Shown here: positions 1-8,332 of the stretch, piece by piece | How the letters are laid out: the number at the start of each line of letters is the position of its first letter | How positions within the stretch are numbered: the stretch's first letter is position 1 | Assembly (NCBI GenBank): GCA_038244815.1 | Contig: JBBRTB010000010.1 | Coordinates: 62,001-126,000, forward strand | Length of the DNA: 64,000 nucleotides | Direction of reading: 5' to 3' | From: DASVHS01 sp038244815 | GTDB lineage: Bacteria > Acidobacteriota > Thermoanaerobaculia > Gp7-AA8 | The notes under the pieces: model-generated | What the model saw: only the letters and a program-made list of their open reading frames with translations | Told to the model about the DNA's origin: nothing | Database searches by the model: none | Made by a program: the position numbers and the translations under genes

Positions 1-290
1 AGATCCGACAACACCGCCTTCCGCTTTCCGTGTCCGTACTGAGCATACGTCACGACGCAATCGAGTGTGGCCAGAGCCTTCTTGTATTTCAGCCACGATT
101 TGCCGCGCCGTCCCGGCGTGTAGAACGATTGAGGATCCTTGACGACGAGTCCCTCGTTGGCCCGGGCCCTTGCCGCGTCGAAGAGCTCGTCGACGTGCCC
201 GGCGTCGCGCACGACGGCCTGAAAGCCGGGCCGGATGGGCTCGACGTCGCGGAGCGGTAAGACTCCAGCGATGGCTGCGAGCCTGACCGA
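1..290 (-). pseudogene. ATP-dependent DNA ligase, 5'-truncated fragment (continues past left edge)
   Basis: The minus strand is open from an in-frame TAG (complement of 291-293) to the window edge. It encodes ligase nucleotidyltransferase motif IV (EGLVVKDP), the segment YTPGRRGKSWLKYKK with motif V lysines, and TYAQYGHGKRKAVLSD. This matches the larger bacterial ATP-dependent ligases. The adenylated-lysine motif I (KxDG) and everything before motif IV are missing. All three minus-strand frames between 291 and 420 lack ligase-like sequence, and the fragment has no credible start codon. I read it as a ligase gene cut off near position 290, probably by arrival of the neighbouring Fic module. 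An alternative is a deletion or assembly join. The C-terminal part lies outside the window. Confidence 0.75.
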
Positions 291-365
291 CTACGTGTGG
301 ACCGCGAGTGATCTTCTCTCGCTTGATATGTGGTTCAACAAAGGTGTAGCCGCCGCATGAAACCG

Positions 366-394
366 TTTACATTCCCGCCGCGTCTACCTAAAGT
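366..394 (+). promoter_or_regulatory. possible sigma-70-type promoter of the Fic module
   Basis: TTTACA (366-371) and TAAAGT (389-394) are separated by 17 bases and sit about 50 bases before the first gene of the module. Five of six and four of six positions match the -35 and -10 consensus. The surrounding sequence is more AT-rich than the rest of the window. Confidence 0.35.
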
Positions 395-444
395 AGAGAT
401 TACTTTTTGGCCTAACCGTGGCACAATCACGGTCGCGGAGGTAC

Positions 445-657
445 ATGGGTCTCATGGCGGCTCGAAAGCAATTCCAGACTCATCTAATTGTCAACGCCGA
501 GCTCGCGGAACTCCTACGGAAAGCCAAAACCGCGTCCGTCTCCGAGGAAGAACTCCGGGAACAGCGCGTGAGCTTTGCCTATGGCAACGCCCCGCAGTCG
601 GATCTCATCACGAAGGATTCCGTCCGCCGAGCGTCTAAAAACATTCGGCTGAAATAG
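445..657 (+). CDS. small protein upstream of Fic, candidate class I Fic antitoxin
   Basis: A 70-residue protein whose gene ends 7 bases before the fic start, the arrangement of class I Fic toxin-antitoxin pairs in which a small separate protein carries the inhibitory helix. That helix is normally marked by [S/T]xxxE[G/N]. Here the best match is SFAYGN within REQRVSFAYGNAP, with glycine where the inhibitory glutamate belongs. The ATG at 445 follows GGAGG by three bases; the ATG at 454 (MAARKQFQ) is an alternative with 12-base spacing, and a GTG at 418 would add nine residues. Antitoxin function is inferred from position and the degenerate motif, so confidence in the gene is higher than in the role. 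Confidence 0.65.
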   Translation: MGLMAARKQFQTHLIVNAELAELLRKAKTASVSEEELREQRVSFAYGNAPQSDLITKDSVRRASKNIRLK

Positions 658-664
658 AGAAACC

Positions 665-1222
665 ATGTCCGTCAGGGAGGCCGACGACCCGGTTCTCTTT
701 GCTCGGATTCAGGAGCAAAACCTTCTTCGGCAGTATGACCTGCTGACGAACTGCGTCGAAATCTCACTTACGAAGGGTATTGAGGCCTTCGACAAGTACA
801 TGCTCTGGTCTCTCAACGCGGCGGCTGTGGCGAACATAGCGCAGCAGGGCGGTCGCTTTCGCAAACAGCCGATCTACGTCGGGAGCCACATTCCGCCGCA
901 TTTCCGAGACGTACCGGAACTGGTCGATGAATTTTTTTCGGTCATCCACGAGATATGGACGACCGAAATACATCCGACCGTGCTGCCAGCCTATGCCCTC
1001 TGGCGCCTTAACTGGATTCATCCGTTCACCGAGGGAAACGGCCGCACTGCGCGAGCAGCTTGCTACCTGCTCATTTGCGTTCGGCAGGGGGCGCTTCTTC
1101 CCGGCAAGAAAATCGTCCCGGAACGGATTCGCGAGAACCGACAGCCGTATTACGCCGCACTTCAGGCGGCCGACCGACACTGGGAGAACGGTCATTTCAA
1201 TGTTGACGATCTCGCAGCGTAA
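665..1222 (+). CDS. Fic domain protein (putative AMP-transferase toxin)
   Basis: A 185-residue Fic/DOC family protein. The core motif HPFTEGNGRTAR (HPFx[D/E]GNGRxxR) is intact, including the catalytic histidine, the acidic metal ligand and the anion-binding GNGR loop. Fic enzymes normally transfer AMP from ATP to a hydroxyl side chain of a target protein. No additional N- or C-terminal target-binding domain is visible. The start at 665 lies just after the small upstream gene, so the two are probably cotranscribed. No clear inhibitory [S/T]xxxE[G/N] helix is seen within this protein, consistent with regulation by the small partner. The target is unknown. Confidence 0.85.
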   Translation: MSVREADDPVLFARIQEQNLLRQYDLLTNCVEISLTKGIEAFDKYMLWSLNAAAVANIAQQGGRFRKQPIYVGSHIPPHFRDVPELVDEFFSVIHEIWTTEIHPTVLPAYALWRLNWIHPFTEGNGRTARAACYLLICVRQGALLPGKKIVPERIRENRQPYYAALQAADRHWENGHFNVDDLAA

Positions 1223-1410
1223 CTCGCCGGACTACTGCAAGCCCAGTTGGCCGAGCCTTAGCGCACGCTGAGAGCGGCGGGGTGGCGGAACACCGTCCTG
1301 TTAAAACTCTCGCCTCAAACTAGACCACTGCGAGAATCCGCTCCTTTACGCCTTTCTTCGGCGTTTGCGCAATGGCGTTCGCCACAGCCGTAAACTCGGA
1401 AAGCATGCGA

Positions 1411-1416
1411 TAGAAT
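1411..1416 (+). promoter_or_regulatory. -10 box candidate for mdh
   Basis: TAGAAT at 1411-1416 lies 39 bases before the mdh ATG. A GAGGG Shine-Dalgarno sequence follows at 1441-1445. No convincing -35 is visible. The rest of the 1223-1455 gap contains nothing else I can assign. Confidence 0.35.
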
Positions 1417-1455
1417 TCGCGCACAAACTACACACCAGACGAGGGATTTAACGTT

Positions 1456-2382
1456 ATGAAAACGAAAGTGACTGTCGTCGGCGGAGGCAACGTTGGAGCT
1501 ACTGTAGCGCAGGGAGTGGCGCTGAAGGAGCTCGCCGACGTCGTGCTCGTGGACATCATCGAAGGCGTTCCCCAGGGCAAGACGCTGGACATGATGGAGA
1601 CGGCGCCGGTCGAGAAGTACGACTCCATCCTTCGCGGCACGAACAACTACGACGGAACCGAGAACTCCGATGTGGTGGTGATCACGGCCGGCCTGCCGCG
1701 CAAGCCGGGAATGAGCCGCGATGACCTCCTCTGGAAAAACGAAGAGATCGTCGCGCAGGTCACGCGCGAGGTCGCCAGCCGCTCGCCGCAAAGCGTCCTG
1801 GTGATCGTGTCGAATCCGCTCGATGCCATGTGCGAGGTGGCGCGGCGCGTGTCCAAGTTCCCGCGCCAGCGCATTATCGGCATGGCCGGCGTTCTCGACT
1901 CCGCGCGCATGCGCGCCTTTATCGCCATGGAGCTCAACGTCTCGGTCGAGAACACCCACGCGTTCGTTCTCGGCGGCCACGGCGACACGATGGTGCCGCT
2001 CCCCCGCTACTCTACGGTCGCTGGAATTCCCATCACCGAACTGCTCTCGAAAGAGCGCATCGATGCCATCGTCGATCGCACCCGAAACGGCGGTGCCGAG
2101 ATCGTGAACCTGCTCAAGACATCCGCCTGGTACGCTCCGGGCGCCGCCGCCGTGGAAATGGTCGAGGCCATCCTCAAGGACAAGCGCAAGATCCTTCCCT
2201 GTGCCGCCTATCTCGACGGAGAGTACGGTTACAAGGGATTGTTCGTCGGTGTACCGGTGAAGCTCGGCAGGAACGGCATGGAGAAAATCATCGAGATCAA
2301 GCTCACCAGCGAGGAGAAGGCAGCGCTCGACAAGTCGGCGGCGGCAGTGAAGGAGCTCGTCGAGAAGCTGAAGATCGCCTGA
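1456..2382 (+). CDS. mdh: malate dehydrogenase (LDH-like type)
   Basis: NAD-dependent malate/oxaloacetate interconversion in the citric acid cycle, cytosolic. At 308 residues it has the normal length for the LDH-like MDH group. Visible features are the Rossmann loop GGGNVGA (residues 9-15), the acidic Asp33 expected for NAD rather than NADP use, Arg82 and Arg88 in PRKPGMSR (Arg82 is the position that favours malate over lactate), VSNPLD (118-123), and the catalytic set Asp148, Arg151 and His175 in GGHGDTMVP. The ATG is preceded by GAGGG at 1441-1445. The gene stands alone and is followed by a short inverted repeat. Confidence 0.95.
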   Translation: MKTKVTVVGGGNVGATVAQGVALKELADVVLVDIIEGVPQGKTLDMMETAPVEKYDSILRGTNNYDGTENSDVVVITAGLPRKPGMSRDDLLWKNEEIVAQVTREVASRSPQSVLVIVSNPLDAMCEVARRVSKFPRQRIIGMAGVLDSARMRAFIAMELNVSVENTHAFVLGGHGDTMVPLPRYSTVAGIPITELLSKERIDAIVDRTRNGGAEIVNLLKTSAWYAPGAAAVEMVEAILKDKRKILPCAAYLDGEYGYKGLFVGVPVKLGRNGMEKIIEIKLTSEEKAALDKSAAAVKELVEKLKIA

Positions 2383-2384
2383 CG

Positions 2385-2439
2385 GTCATTCCGAGCGCCA
2401 GCCAGGAATCTGGGCGGTGGCGCTGCCGCTGCGAATGAC
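2385..2439. repeat. short dispersed palindromic repeat, copy 1
   Basis: GTCATTC (2385-2391) pairs with GAATGAC (2433-2439). The left arm, GTCATTCCGAGCGCCAGC followed by GGAATCTGGGCGG, closely resembles both arms of the larger element at 47892-47976. It starts two bases after the mdh stop codon. Confidence 0.6.
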
Positions 2440-2463
2440 GGCGGGAGCGCCAGCGATTACAAT
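2435..2463 (+). promoter_or_regulatory. promoter candidate for the exonuclease gene
   Basis: ATGACG (2435-2440) and TACAAT (2458-2463) are 17 bases apart, each matching the consensus at four or five of six positions. The -10 ends 13 bases before the ATG, and no Shine-Dalgarno sequence is present. The -35 overlaps the right arm of the palindromic repeat. Confidence 0.4.
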
Positions 2464-2476
2464 CGACCCAACCCCC

Positions 2477-3406
2477 ATGAAGAAGCTCGTCATCGACATC
2501 GAAACCGTGGGCACGCCGTGGGAAGAACACGACGCCTACGTCCGCGAATACCTGATCAAAGGGATGAACGAGGCCGAGGCGGAGGAGGAGAAGCGCCGCG
2601 GAGCGCTCTCCCCGTTCACAGGCCGGATCGTCGCCATCGGCGTCGTCAACGCCGAGACCGGCCGCTCGTGCGCCATGTATGAAGTGCCCGGTCAGACCGA
2701 AGTCAGCGTTCGCAAGGACGGAACCCGCACTCTCATCTCCGGCACCGAGAAGCAGATCCTCGAGAAGTTCTGGGACTACCTCGGCAAGGGCGACCGCTTC
2801 ATTTCGTTCAACGGCCGCCAGTTCGACGGGCCGTTCCTCATGATCCGATCCGCGATCAACAGCGTGACACCGAAGCGCGATCTCGTCGGCAATCGCTATC
2901 GCTTTCATCCGAACTGCGATCTCCGTGAGGTGCTCAACTTCAACGGAACGATCAATCGGCGGCAGATGCGCTTCAACCTCGATCTGGCGTGCAAGGCGTT
3001 CGGCATCGTCAGCTCCAAGACCGACGGCATGGACGGCCGCTCGGTCGAGACGCTCTACCGCGCGGGGCGCTACGAAGACATCGCCCTGTACTGCCTCGAA
3101 GACGTTCGAGCGACGTCTGAGCTCTATCTGAAGCTCGAATCGACGCTCCTGCTCTTCGAGCAGGCCTTCCAGGAGGCCGAGGAACGGGCCAGGAGACGAT
3201 CGGCGCCGGGGATTGAGCGATCGCCGGGTCTCAGTTTTGTCGAAGGCATCGCTCAGAGCTCGGTCGAGCTCAGCGCGTCACTGGAAAAGATCGAGGTTAC
3301 GACGAACGACGATGAGAAGGCGCTGGGCGCCAGTCAGCAGGCCATGGTGCTCGAAAAACTGGTCACTCCGGCAAGCGACGATGAGGAGCTGCCGGGCGGC
3401 CTGTAA
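2477..3406 (+). CDS. DEDD-type 3'-5' exonuclease (RNase H-like fold)
   Basis: A 309-residue protein of the predicted PolB-like 3'-5' exonuclease group. The N-terminus has the DxE metal-binding pair in VIDIET (Asp7, Glu9). A second acidic site is in SFNGRQFDGP, and a third, with tyrosine-type spacing, is in YCLEDVRATSELY. These are the ExoI, II and III motifs of DEDD nucleases. The last 80 residues are charged and low in complexity and carry no recognised domain. The start at 2477 (MKKLVIDIET) is chosen because the upstream extension from 2417 runs through the palindromic repeat. The substrate, RNA or DNA, cannot be told from sequence. Confidence 0.8.
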   Translation: MKKLVIDIETVGTPWEEHDAYVREYLIKGMNEAEAEEEKRRGALSPFTGRIVAIGVVNAETGRSCAMYEVPGQTEVSVRKDGTRTLISGTEKQILEKFWDYLGKGDRFISFNGRQFDGPFLMIRSAINSVTPKRDLVGNRYRFHPNCDLREVLNFNGTINRRQMRFNLDLACKAFGIVSSKTDGMDGRSVETLYRAGRYEDIALYCLEDVRATSELYLKLESTLLLFEQAFQEAEERARRRSAPGIERSPGLSFVEGIAQSSVELSASLEKIEVTTNDDEKALGASQQAMVLEKLVTPASDDEELPGGL

Positions 3407-3409
3407 AAT
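3404..3409 (+). promoter_or_regulatory. -10 box candidate for guanine deaminase
   Basis: TAAAAT overlaps the stop codon of the preceding gene and ends six bases before the GTG start. No Shine-Dalgarno sequence is present, fitting a leaderless transcript. Confidence 0.35.
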
Positions 3410-3415
3410 GCGCGC

Positions 3416-4711
3416 GTGAAAATCTACCGCGCGCGGCTGTTCACGCCGGTGTCCGACCCATTTACCACGGGCGGACGTGAGAGCTTCGTCACGTACGACG
3501 ACGCTTTTCTGGCCGTCGAGAACGGACGCATCGCCGGCGTGGGGCCTTGGCCGCAACATCCCGCCGGCGAAATCATCGATCTGGGGCGTCGGGCGTTGCT
3601 CTCCCCAGGCTTCGTCGACACGCATCTGCACGCTCCACAACTCGAGATGATCGGCTCGTACGGCGGCCATCTCCTGGAATGGCTGAACCGCTACACGTTT
3701 CCGACCGAGGCGAAGTTTGCGAATCCGGAGCACGCTCGTACGGTGGCCGAGGCGTTCTTCGCGGAGCTTGTGCGCAACGGCACGCTGACGGCGCTGGTGT
3801 TCTCGACGGTTCACGCCGAGGCGACCGATATCTTTTTCACCGAGGCGGAGCGGAGCGGATTTCGCGGAATCATCGGCAAAACCATGATGGACCGGAACGC
3901 ACCGGATGCCCTCCTGGAGACAGCGAGAGACTCATACGATCAAAGCCGTGCTCTCCTGACCAAGTGGCATCATCGCGGGCTTCTGCGCTATGCCGTCACG
4001 CCGCGGTTCGCACCGACGTCCACGCCCGCTCTGCTCGAAGCAGCCGGTGCGCTGAAGAGGGAGTTTCCCGACGTCTACGTGCATACCCACATCTCCGAGA
4101 ACAAGAACGAGGTGGAATGGGTGCACGAGCTGTTTCCAGAAGCCGAATACGCGGACGTATACGATCGCTACGGCTTGCTCGGCGACCGCAGCATCCTCGC
4201 TCACGGCGTGCATCTGACCGAGGAAGAGCTGGACCTGCTGGGCCGGCGCGGTGCACGCATCGCCCATTGCCCGAACTCGAACCTCTTCCTCGGCAGCGGG
4301 CTCTTTCGGCTCCACCATGTCCTCGAAGCGGGCGTTCCGGTGGGACTGGGCACCGACATCGGCGCAGGAACGACGCCATCGATGTTCACTGCCATGGCCG
4401 ATGCCTACAAGATCCAGCAGGTGCAGAACGTCTCACTCAGCCCCTTTCATCTCTGGTATCTGGCCACGCTCGGCGGAGCGAGAGTGCTGTCGATGGAGAG
4501 CGAAACGGGCAGTCTGGAGCAGGGGAAGTCGGCGGATTTCGTCGTTCTCGATCTTCAGGCTACCCCTCTCATCGCCATGCGCAGCGAGCGCGCTTCGTCG
4601 ATCGGGGACCTGCTGGCGGGCCTGATTTTCATGGGCGACGACCGCCTCGTGGCCAGGGCGTTTATCGCCGGCAGGGAGGTCGGTCCAGCCGCCCCTGTAA
4701 CGGTGGCCTAG
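3416..4711 (+). CDS. guaD: guanine deaminase (amidohydrolase superfamily)
   Basis: Hydrolyses guanine to xanthine and ammonia in purine salvage or catabolism; cytosolic zinc enzyme. The 431 residues are the normal length. The metal-binding HxH is in GFVDTHLHAPQ. Later landmarks are HTHISEN (metal-ligand histidine), the SLAHGVHLTEEE-type region, HCPNSNLFLGSG and the aspartate in LGTDIGAG, all in the order expected for guanine deaminases. The start is GTG at 3416, ten bases after the exonuclease stop. The closely related chlorohydrolases are less likely given the NLFLGSG segment. Confidence 0.88.
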   Translation: MKIYRARLFTPVSDPFTTGGRESFVTYDDAFLAVENGRIAGVGPWPQHPAGEIIDLGRRALLSPGFVDTHLHAPQLEMIGSYGGHLLEWLNRYTFPTEAKFANPEHARTVAEAFFAELVRNGTLTALVFSTVHAEATDIFFTEAERSGFRGIIGKTMMDRNAPDALLETARDSYDQSRALLTKWHHRGLLRYAVTPRFAPTSTPALLEAAGALKREFPDVYVHTHISENKNEVEWVHELFPEAEYADVYDRYGLLGDRSILAHGVHLTEEELDLLGRRGARIAHCPNSNLFLGSGLFRLHHVLEAGVPVGLGTDIGAGTTPSMFTAMADAYKIQQVQNVSLSPFHLWYLATLGGARVLSMESETGSLEQGKSADFVVLDLQATPLIAMRSERASSIGDLLAGLIFMGDDRLVARAFIAGREVGPAAPVTVA

Positions 4712-4749
4712 TCCTTGCGCGTCTAAGTGGGGTGGATCAGGAGGTTCAA

Positions 4750-6018
4750 ATGACGCGACGCATGCGCAATGCAGGGCTTCTTTTTGCCGCGCTTCTGGTG
4801 GGAACCAATGCATGGGCCCAGAACCGGCCGGTCTGGCGAACATCTTCGGACGTCGTGGAGGGGGTGGCGGGGAGCATTGTCGGCACCGTGGCCGATCTGG
4901 GTGAGTCCGGCGATCAGATCACCATCCAGACCGGCGACGATCAAAACGGACGGATCACCGTCGCCACTGATTCGGTGTCGACCCAGTACAACGGTTTTGG
5001 CGGCGTGATCGCCGGCAAGCCCGAGATCTTCACGGGCTCGCGCGGCTTTTCCAACGTGAGGCAGGGCGACCGGCTGGAGATCCGCGGCGTCGGACGCGGC
5101 AACGGCATCGTTCGCGCCGACCAGATCGCGCTTCTCGGTCGTCCGGTTCCGGCGCCGCAGACGGGTGTGGGAACCACGCGCTCACCGTCGAGCGGTATTT
5201 CCACGCCGACCGTAGGCAGCACGGCAAACGTCTACGCCCGGGTCGAAGGAGTGGTCCGCCAGGTCAACGCCGTCGACAATCGGATCGTTGTCGAAACCGA
5301 CCGCCGCGAGATTTTCAACGTGCGCGCCTCCGGCAGCACCCCTGTCACCTATCGCGGTGACCGCTACCAGGTGAGCAATCTCGAAGTGGGCGACCGCGTG
5401 CGCATCGAGTCCGACGGCGCTTCCGGCGCCGACCGCGAGGTCCAGGCGCGCTCGATCGAGGTGATCCGCAGCGTGCAGGAAGGTACCGGCGCTCGCGTGT
5501 CGTCGATCAGCGGGCGCGTGACGCGCACCGATCGTGCCGCGGATATTGCTTCGGTCGACACGGGACGTGGCGAGGTTCGCGTCGACATGGCCCACGCGTA
5601 CGATTCCACGGGGCGCCGCGTACGTGCGGCCGACCTGCAGGTCGGTGACCGTCTTGATATCAGCGGCGACTATGGACCGAGGTCCAATGTCTTCTCGGCG
5701 ACGACGGTTCGTTTCGGCGATGAAGATGTGCTGGCCACGCCCACCGCGCCTCCCGGCCCTGACTACGCTCCCGAGCTCGTCACCATCACGATGTCGGGCA
5801 CCGTGACGGAGACGCTGCAGAACGCGGCGATGCTCAGCATCCGCGATCGTGTCTCCGGCCGCGTGGTCGTTCTGTACGTGACCGAGGATTTCGCGGTGCG
5901 GACGAAGAGCGGAAGCTACATTACCGCGGACAGACTCAACGTCAACGATAACGTGATCGTGAAGGCCTATCGTGACGGGGACGGCAACCTGATTGCCCAG
6001 ACCATCCGGGTGAGATAG
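4750..6018 (+). CDS. secreted protein with repeated OB-like (DUF5666-type) beta domains
   Basis: 422 residues with a clear Sec signal peptide (MTRRMRNAGLLFAALLVGTNAWAQ). The mature part has at least four repeats of about 80-90 residues, each running roughly G-x-V-x-x-(V/T)-D followed by a beta-rich stretch and a GDR(L/V)xI(R/E/S) turn (RQGDRLEIRG, EVGDRVRIES, QVGDRLDISG, NVNDNVIVKA). This is the pattern of DUF5666-like small beta-barrel domains. Function is unknown; the protein is probably periplasmic or exported. A strong AGGAGGT (4739-4745) precedes the ATG. The much longer open frame that begins at 3547 is antisense-like shadow sequence within guaD. Confidence 0.75.
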   Translation: MTRRMRNAGLLFAALLVGTNAWAQNRPVWRTSSDVVEGVAGSIVGTVADLGESGDQITIQTGDDQNGRITVATDSVSTQYNGFGGVIAGKPEIFTGSRGFSNVRQGDRLEIRGVGRGNGIVRADQIALLGRPVPAPQTGVGTTRSPSSGISTPTVGSTANVYARVEGVVRQVNAVDNRIVVETDRREIFNVRASGSTPVTYRGDRYQVSNLEVGDRVRIESDGASGADREVQARSIEVIRSVQEGTGARVSSISGRVTRTDRAADIASVDTGRGEVRVDMAHAYDSTGRRVRAADLQVGDRLDISGDYGPRSNVFSATTVRFGDEDVLATPTAPPGPDYAPELVTITMSGTVTETLQNAAMLSIRDRVSGRVVVLYVTEDFAVRTKSGSYITADRLNVNDNVIVKAYRDGDGNLIAQTIRVR

Positions 6019-6082
6019 GAGGCACAGCCGCCTCATCAGTTATTTGGAATTTCCCTCCTCGTCCGCGTGTCGCACTGGGTAC

Positions 6083-6439
6083 ATGGCGCGGGAAGAGCTA
6101 CTGCCGGGAATCGCTGCGGGCGCCTGTCCGCCGGCCGTCGTTTTCGAGTCGCGGCGCGCCATCGGGCGAGCGCGCCGCCGCGCCGCCTTCCGCGACTTCT
6201 CGCAGCTTCTGATGCTTTCCGGCGTCGATTGGCTCTTCGTCCAATGGCCGCACACCCATGTTCCGTCGCTGGACCGCCCGCACTCGGTGCTCGTCGTTGC
6301 GCTGCTCAACGCCGTGTTGCTGACTCACATCATCGTGGTTCGGACGTTCCCACGCTGGTCAGCGCGGAGAATCGCCGCCACCTGGTGTCTTTCCGAGCGA
6401 GTCCGTTTCTTTCATCGCGACGCCGAGCAGACGCGCTAA
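6083..6439 (+). CDS. small conserved-looking membrane protein
   Basis: 118 residues with a hydrophobic segment around SVLVVALLNAVLLTHIIVV, preceded by a tryptophan-rich stretch (VDWLFVQWPHTHVP) and followed by a basic tail. Codons strongly favour G or C in third position along the whole frame, which supports real coding. It overlaps the 3' end of the convergent DUF3999 gene by 81 bases. An upstream ATG at 6044 would add 13 residues with no signal character. I do not recognise the family and infer only an inner-membrane location. Confidence 0.55.
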   Translation: MAREELLPGIAAGACPPAVVFESRRAIGRARRRAAFRDFSQLLMLSGVDWLFVQWPHTHVPSLDRPHSVLVVALLNAVLLTHIIVVRTFPRWSARRIAATWCLSERVRFFHRDAEQTR

Positions 6440-8332
6440 GAGCGCGAGCAGCACGAGCGCCGCGCCGGCAACAACGATCCAGAAATACTTCGATGGCGTT
6501 TGCGCCGCTTCATCCGCGGTCGTCAGCGGCTTGGCGATGGCGATGGTGCGCGCGGGCTCAGTCAGCAATCGTGAAGCAAGCAGCGCGATGTCGTAACGCG
6601 GCGCCGCGATGTCGCTGTTGCCGTAGAGGATCGTCAGTTCGCCGCCCGGATGCTGAAACCGCAGCGCATAGGAAGGCAGCAGCAGCGCCGGCGCGGAAAG
6701 CGGAAGGGGCTCGTTGTCCCCCTCGTTGACCACGAGATCGACGGCCCGCGTTCCATACAGAGGCACGTCGAACGTCAGAGGAGAGGCGGCCAGCTCCGGA
6801 GTGGCGCTGCGCCAGCCGGCTGCGCCGAGCGGCACCTCGTCACGGCCGCGCCGTTCATCCGCACGGCGAACGAGGCGCACCGAGCGATCGAAGACGCGTG
6901 CGGGTGTGGTCAGCACGAGCCTCGTTCCGGGCGGCAGCGTCCCGTACGGCAGCTGCAGGCGATAGCGCGACTCGTGCGCAGCGGTCTCTTCGCGCCTGGG
7001 CAGAGACAGACGGACCGAAAGCGGCTCACCGCGCTGCTCGACGACATACGGCACCTGGCGGTTCTTCGCATCGACGATGCGCACGTCGGCGAGGTTGCGG
7101 CTCACCGAAAGCACATCGGCGTCGAGCGGCAGAACGACGAGTCCGCGCGGCGAATCCTGCAGCGCACGGGCGACGCGAAACGCGCCGCGATCCACCGCCG
7201 GGCCCAACCCGGGCAGCGGCGACGGCTCGCCCTCGCTGACGGGCGCCTTTGCCGCGTCGCCACGCCAATGCGCGAGCGTCACATGAGCGCTCCCCGCGAA
7301 CGGTCGCGCCGCTTCGAGGTCGTAATGAGGTTCTTTCAGGCGGGGATCGCCGTAACGTGCCGTGAGAGACGATCCGTCGCCGGACTCGAAGTAGATCCAC
7401 GGCTGCGGCGCAAACCGGGCGGTGGCCGTCAATTTCGCCAAAGGGGGGTTGGAACCGTCATCGATCACGAGATCCAGCTCACGCGCTGACGGCGGCGCAA
7501 TCGGAATCGCGGTGTCCGAGGCCGTAAAGCCGTCGCGCACCGCCTGCCGGAGCCGTGCCCTGCCGAGCGTGATCGGAGCGATCGCACCGTTGGTGAACTG
7601 CGGCTCGGTGATCGTGGCATTGCGGAACATGTCTCCGCCGCCGCTCACCTCGATGGCCACGATCGGCAGATGGGGAGCCGGCAGCTCGAGCCGGTAGCGG
7701 CTCGTTCCAGGCTCGCTCGACAACTTGCGAAGCGCCAACGCCGCCCGTAGCGACTCGGCCGGTGCGGACGAGTCGAACAACCGGGCCTCGACGGACGCCG
7801 GCCGATTGACGCGCGCGCTGGTCCGGTCATCCCAGGTGACGCGCAGGTATCGGTACGATCCCGCGGCGAACGCAATCTCCTGGCGATGGAGGTTCTGGTC
7901 GGGGAGATCGAACACGGTGGTGTCGGCAAGAATCGTCCAGTGGCTGCGATCGCCGCTTCCTTCGAGCGTGACGTGCTTCAGATAGGGTGCGGCGATACCC
8001 TGCATGCGCAGGCGATCGACTTCGCGCAACGCTTCGAGATCGGCCTCGAAGCCGCTCGTGGCCTTTGTCGTGGCCACCGCGAGGACTCGGCCTTGCGTCC
8101 ACTTCGGCTCGCGCGCGGGAGGTTGAATCTTCAGATACGCCACCTCCCGTCCCTGGTCGAACAGCCGCAGACCGGGAAAGCCGGGGGGCGACCCTGCGAG
8201 CAAAGCGACGTCGGCGTCGAGACGGTTTGCGCCGGCTCCGCCGGGAACGACCATGCGTTCCTGCTGAGACGCCTGCGCCTGGGCGGTGAGCGCCACAAGC
8301 ATTACCAGCGCCGTCAACGGACGCGTGTTCAT
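6359..8332 (-). CDS. DUF3999 family membrane-anchored protein
   Basis: 657 residues: an N-terminal signal peptide (MNTRPLTALVMLVALTAQAQA), a long beta-rich periplasmic region, and a single C-terminal membrane helix (WIVVAGAALVLLALLARLLG). The region contains discoidin-like segments such as SYRYLRVTWDD. This fits DUF3999, a family usually encoded next to DUF2339, as here. The ATG at 8332 overlaps the DUF2339 stop by four bases (ATGA), so the proteins are translationally coupled and probably work together in the envelope. A longer frame reaching 8578 is out-of-frame overlap with DUF2339. Function is unknown. Confidence 0.78.
   Translation of the reverse strand: MNTRPLTALVMLVALTAQAQASQQERMVVPGGAGANRLDADVALLAGSPPGFPGLRLFDQGREVAYLKIQPPAREPKWTQGRVLAVATTKATSGFEADLEALREVDRLRMQGIAAPYLKHVTLEGSGDRSHWTILADTTVFDLPDQNLHRQEIAFAAGSYRYLRVTWDDRTSARVNRPASVEARLFDSSAPAESLRAALALRKLSSEPGTSRYRLELPAPHLPIVAIEVSGGGDMFRNATITEPQFTNGAIAPITLGRARLRQAVRDGFTASDTAIPIAPPSARELDLVIDDGSNPPLAKLTATARFAPQPWIYFESGDGSSLTARYGDPRLKEPHYDLEAARPFAGSAHVTLAHWRGDAAKAPVSEGEPSPLPGLGPAVDRGAFRVARALQDSPRGLVVLPLDADVLSVSRNLADVRIVDAKNRQVPYVVEQRGEPLSVRLSLPRREETAAHESRYRLQLPYGTLPPGTRLVLTTPARVFDRSVRLVRRADERRGRDEVPLGAAGWRSATPELAASPLTFDVPLYGTRAVDLVVNEGDNEPLPLSAPALLLPSYALRFQHPGGELTILYGNSDIAAPRYDIALLASRLLTEPARTIAIAKPLTTADEAAQTPSKYFWIVVAGAALVLLALLARLLGVAMKETDSLGKTPGGGDSPR

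Noticed and set aside
3547..4749. Upstream extension of the secreted beta-domain protein to 823 residues.
   Set aside because: The extension overlaps guaD in another frame, is arginine-rich nonsense, and the signal peptide with a strong Shine-Dalgarno site begins at 4750.
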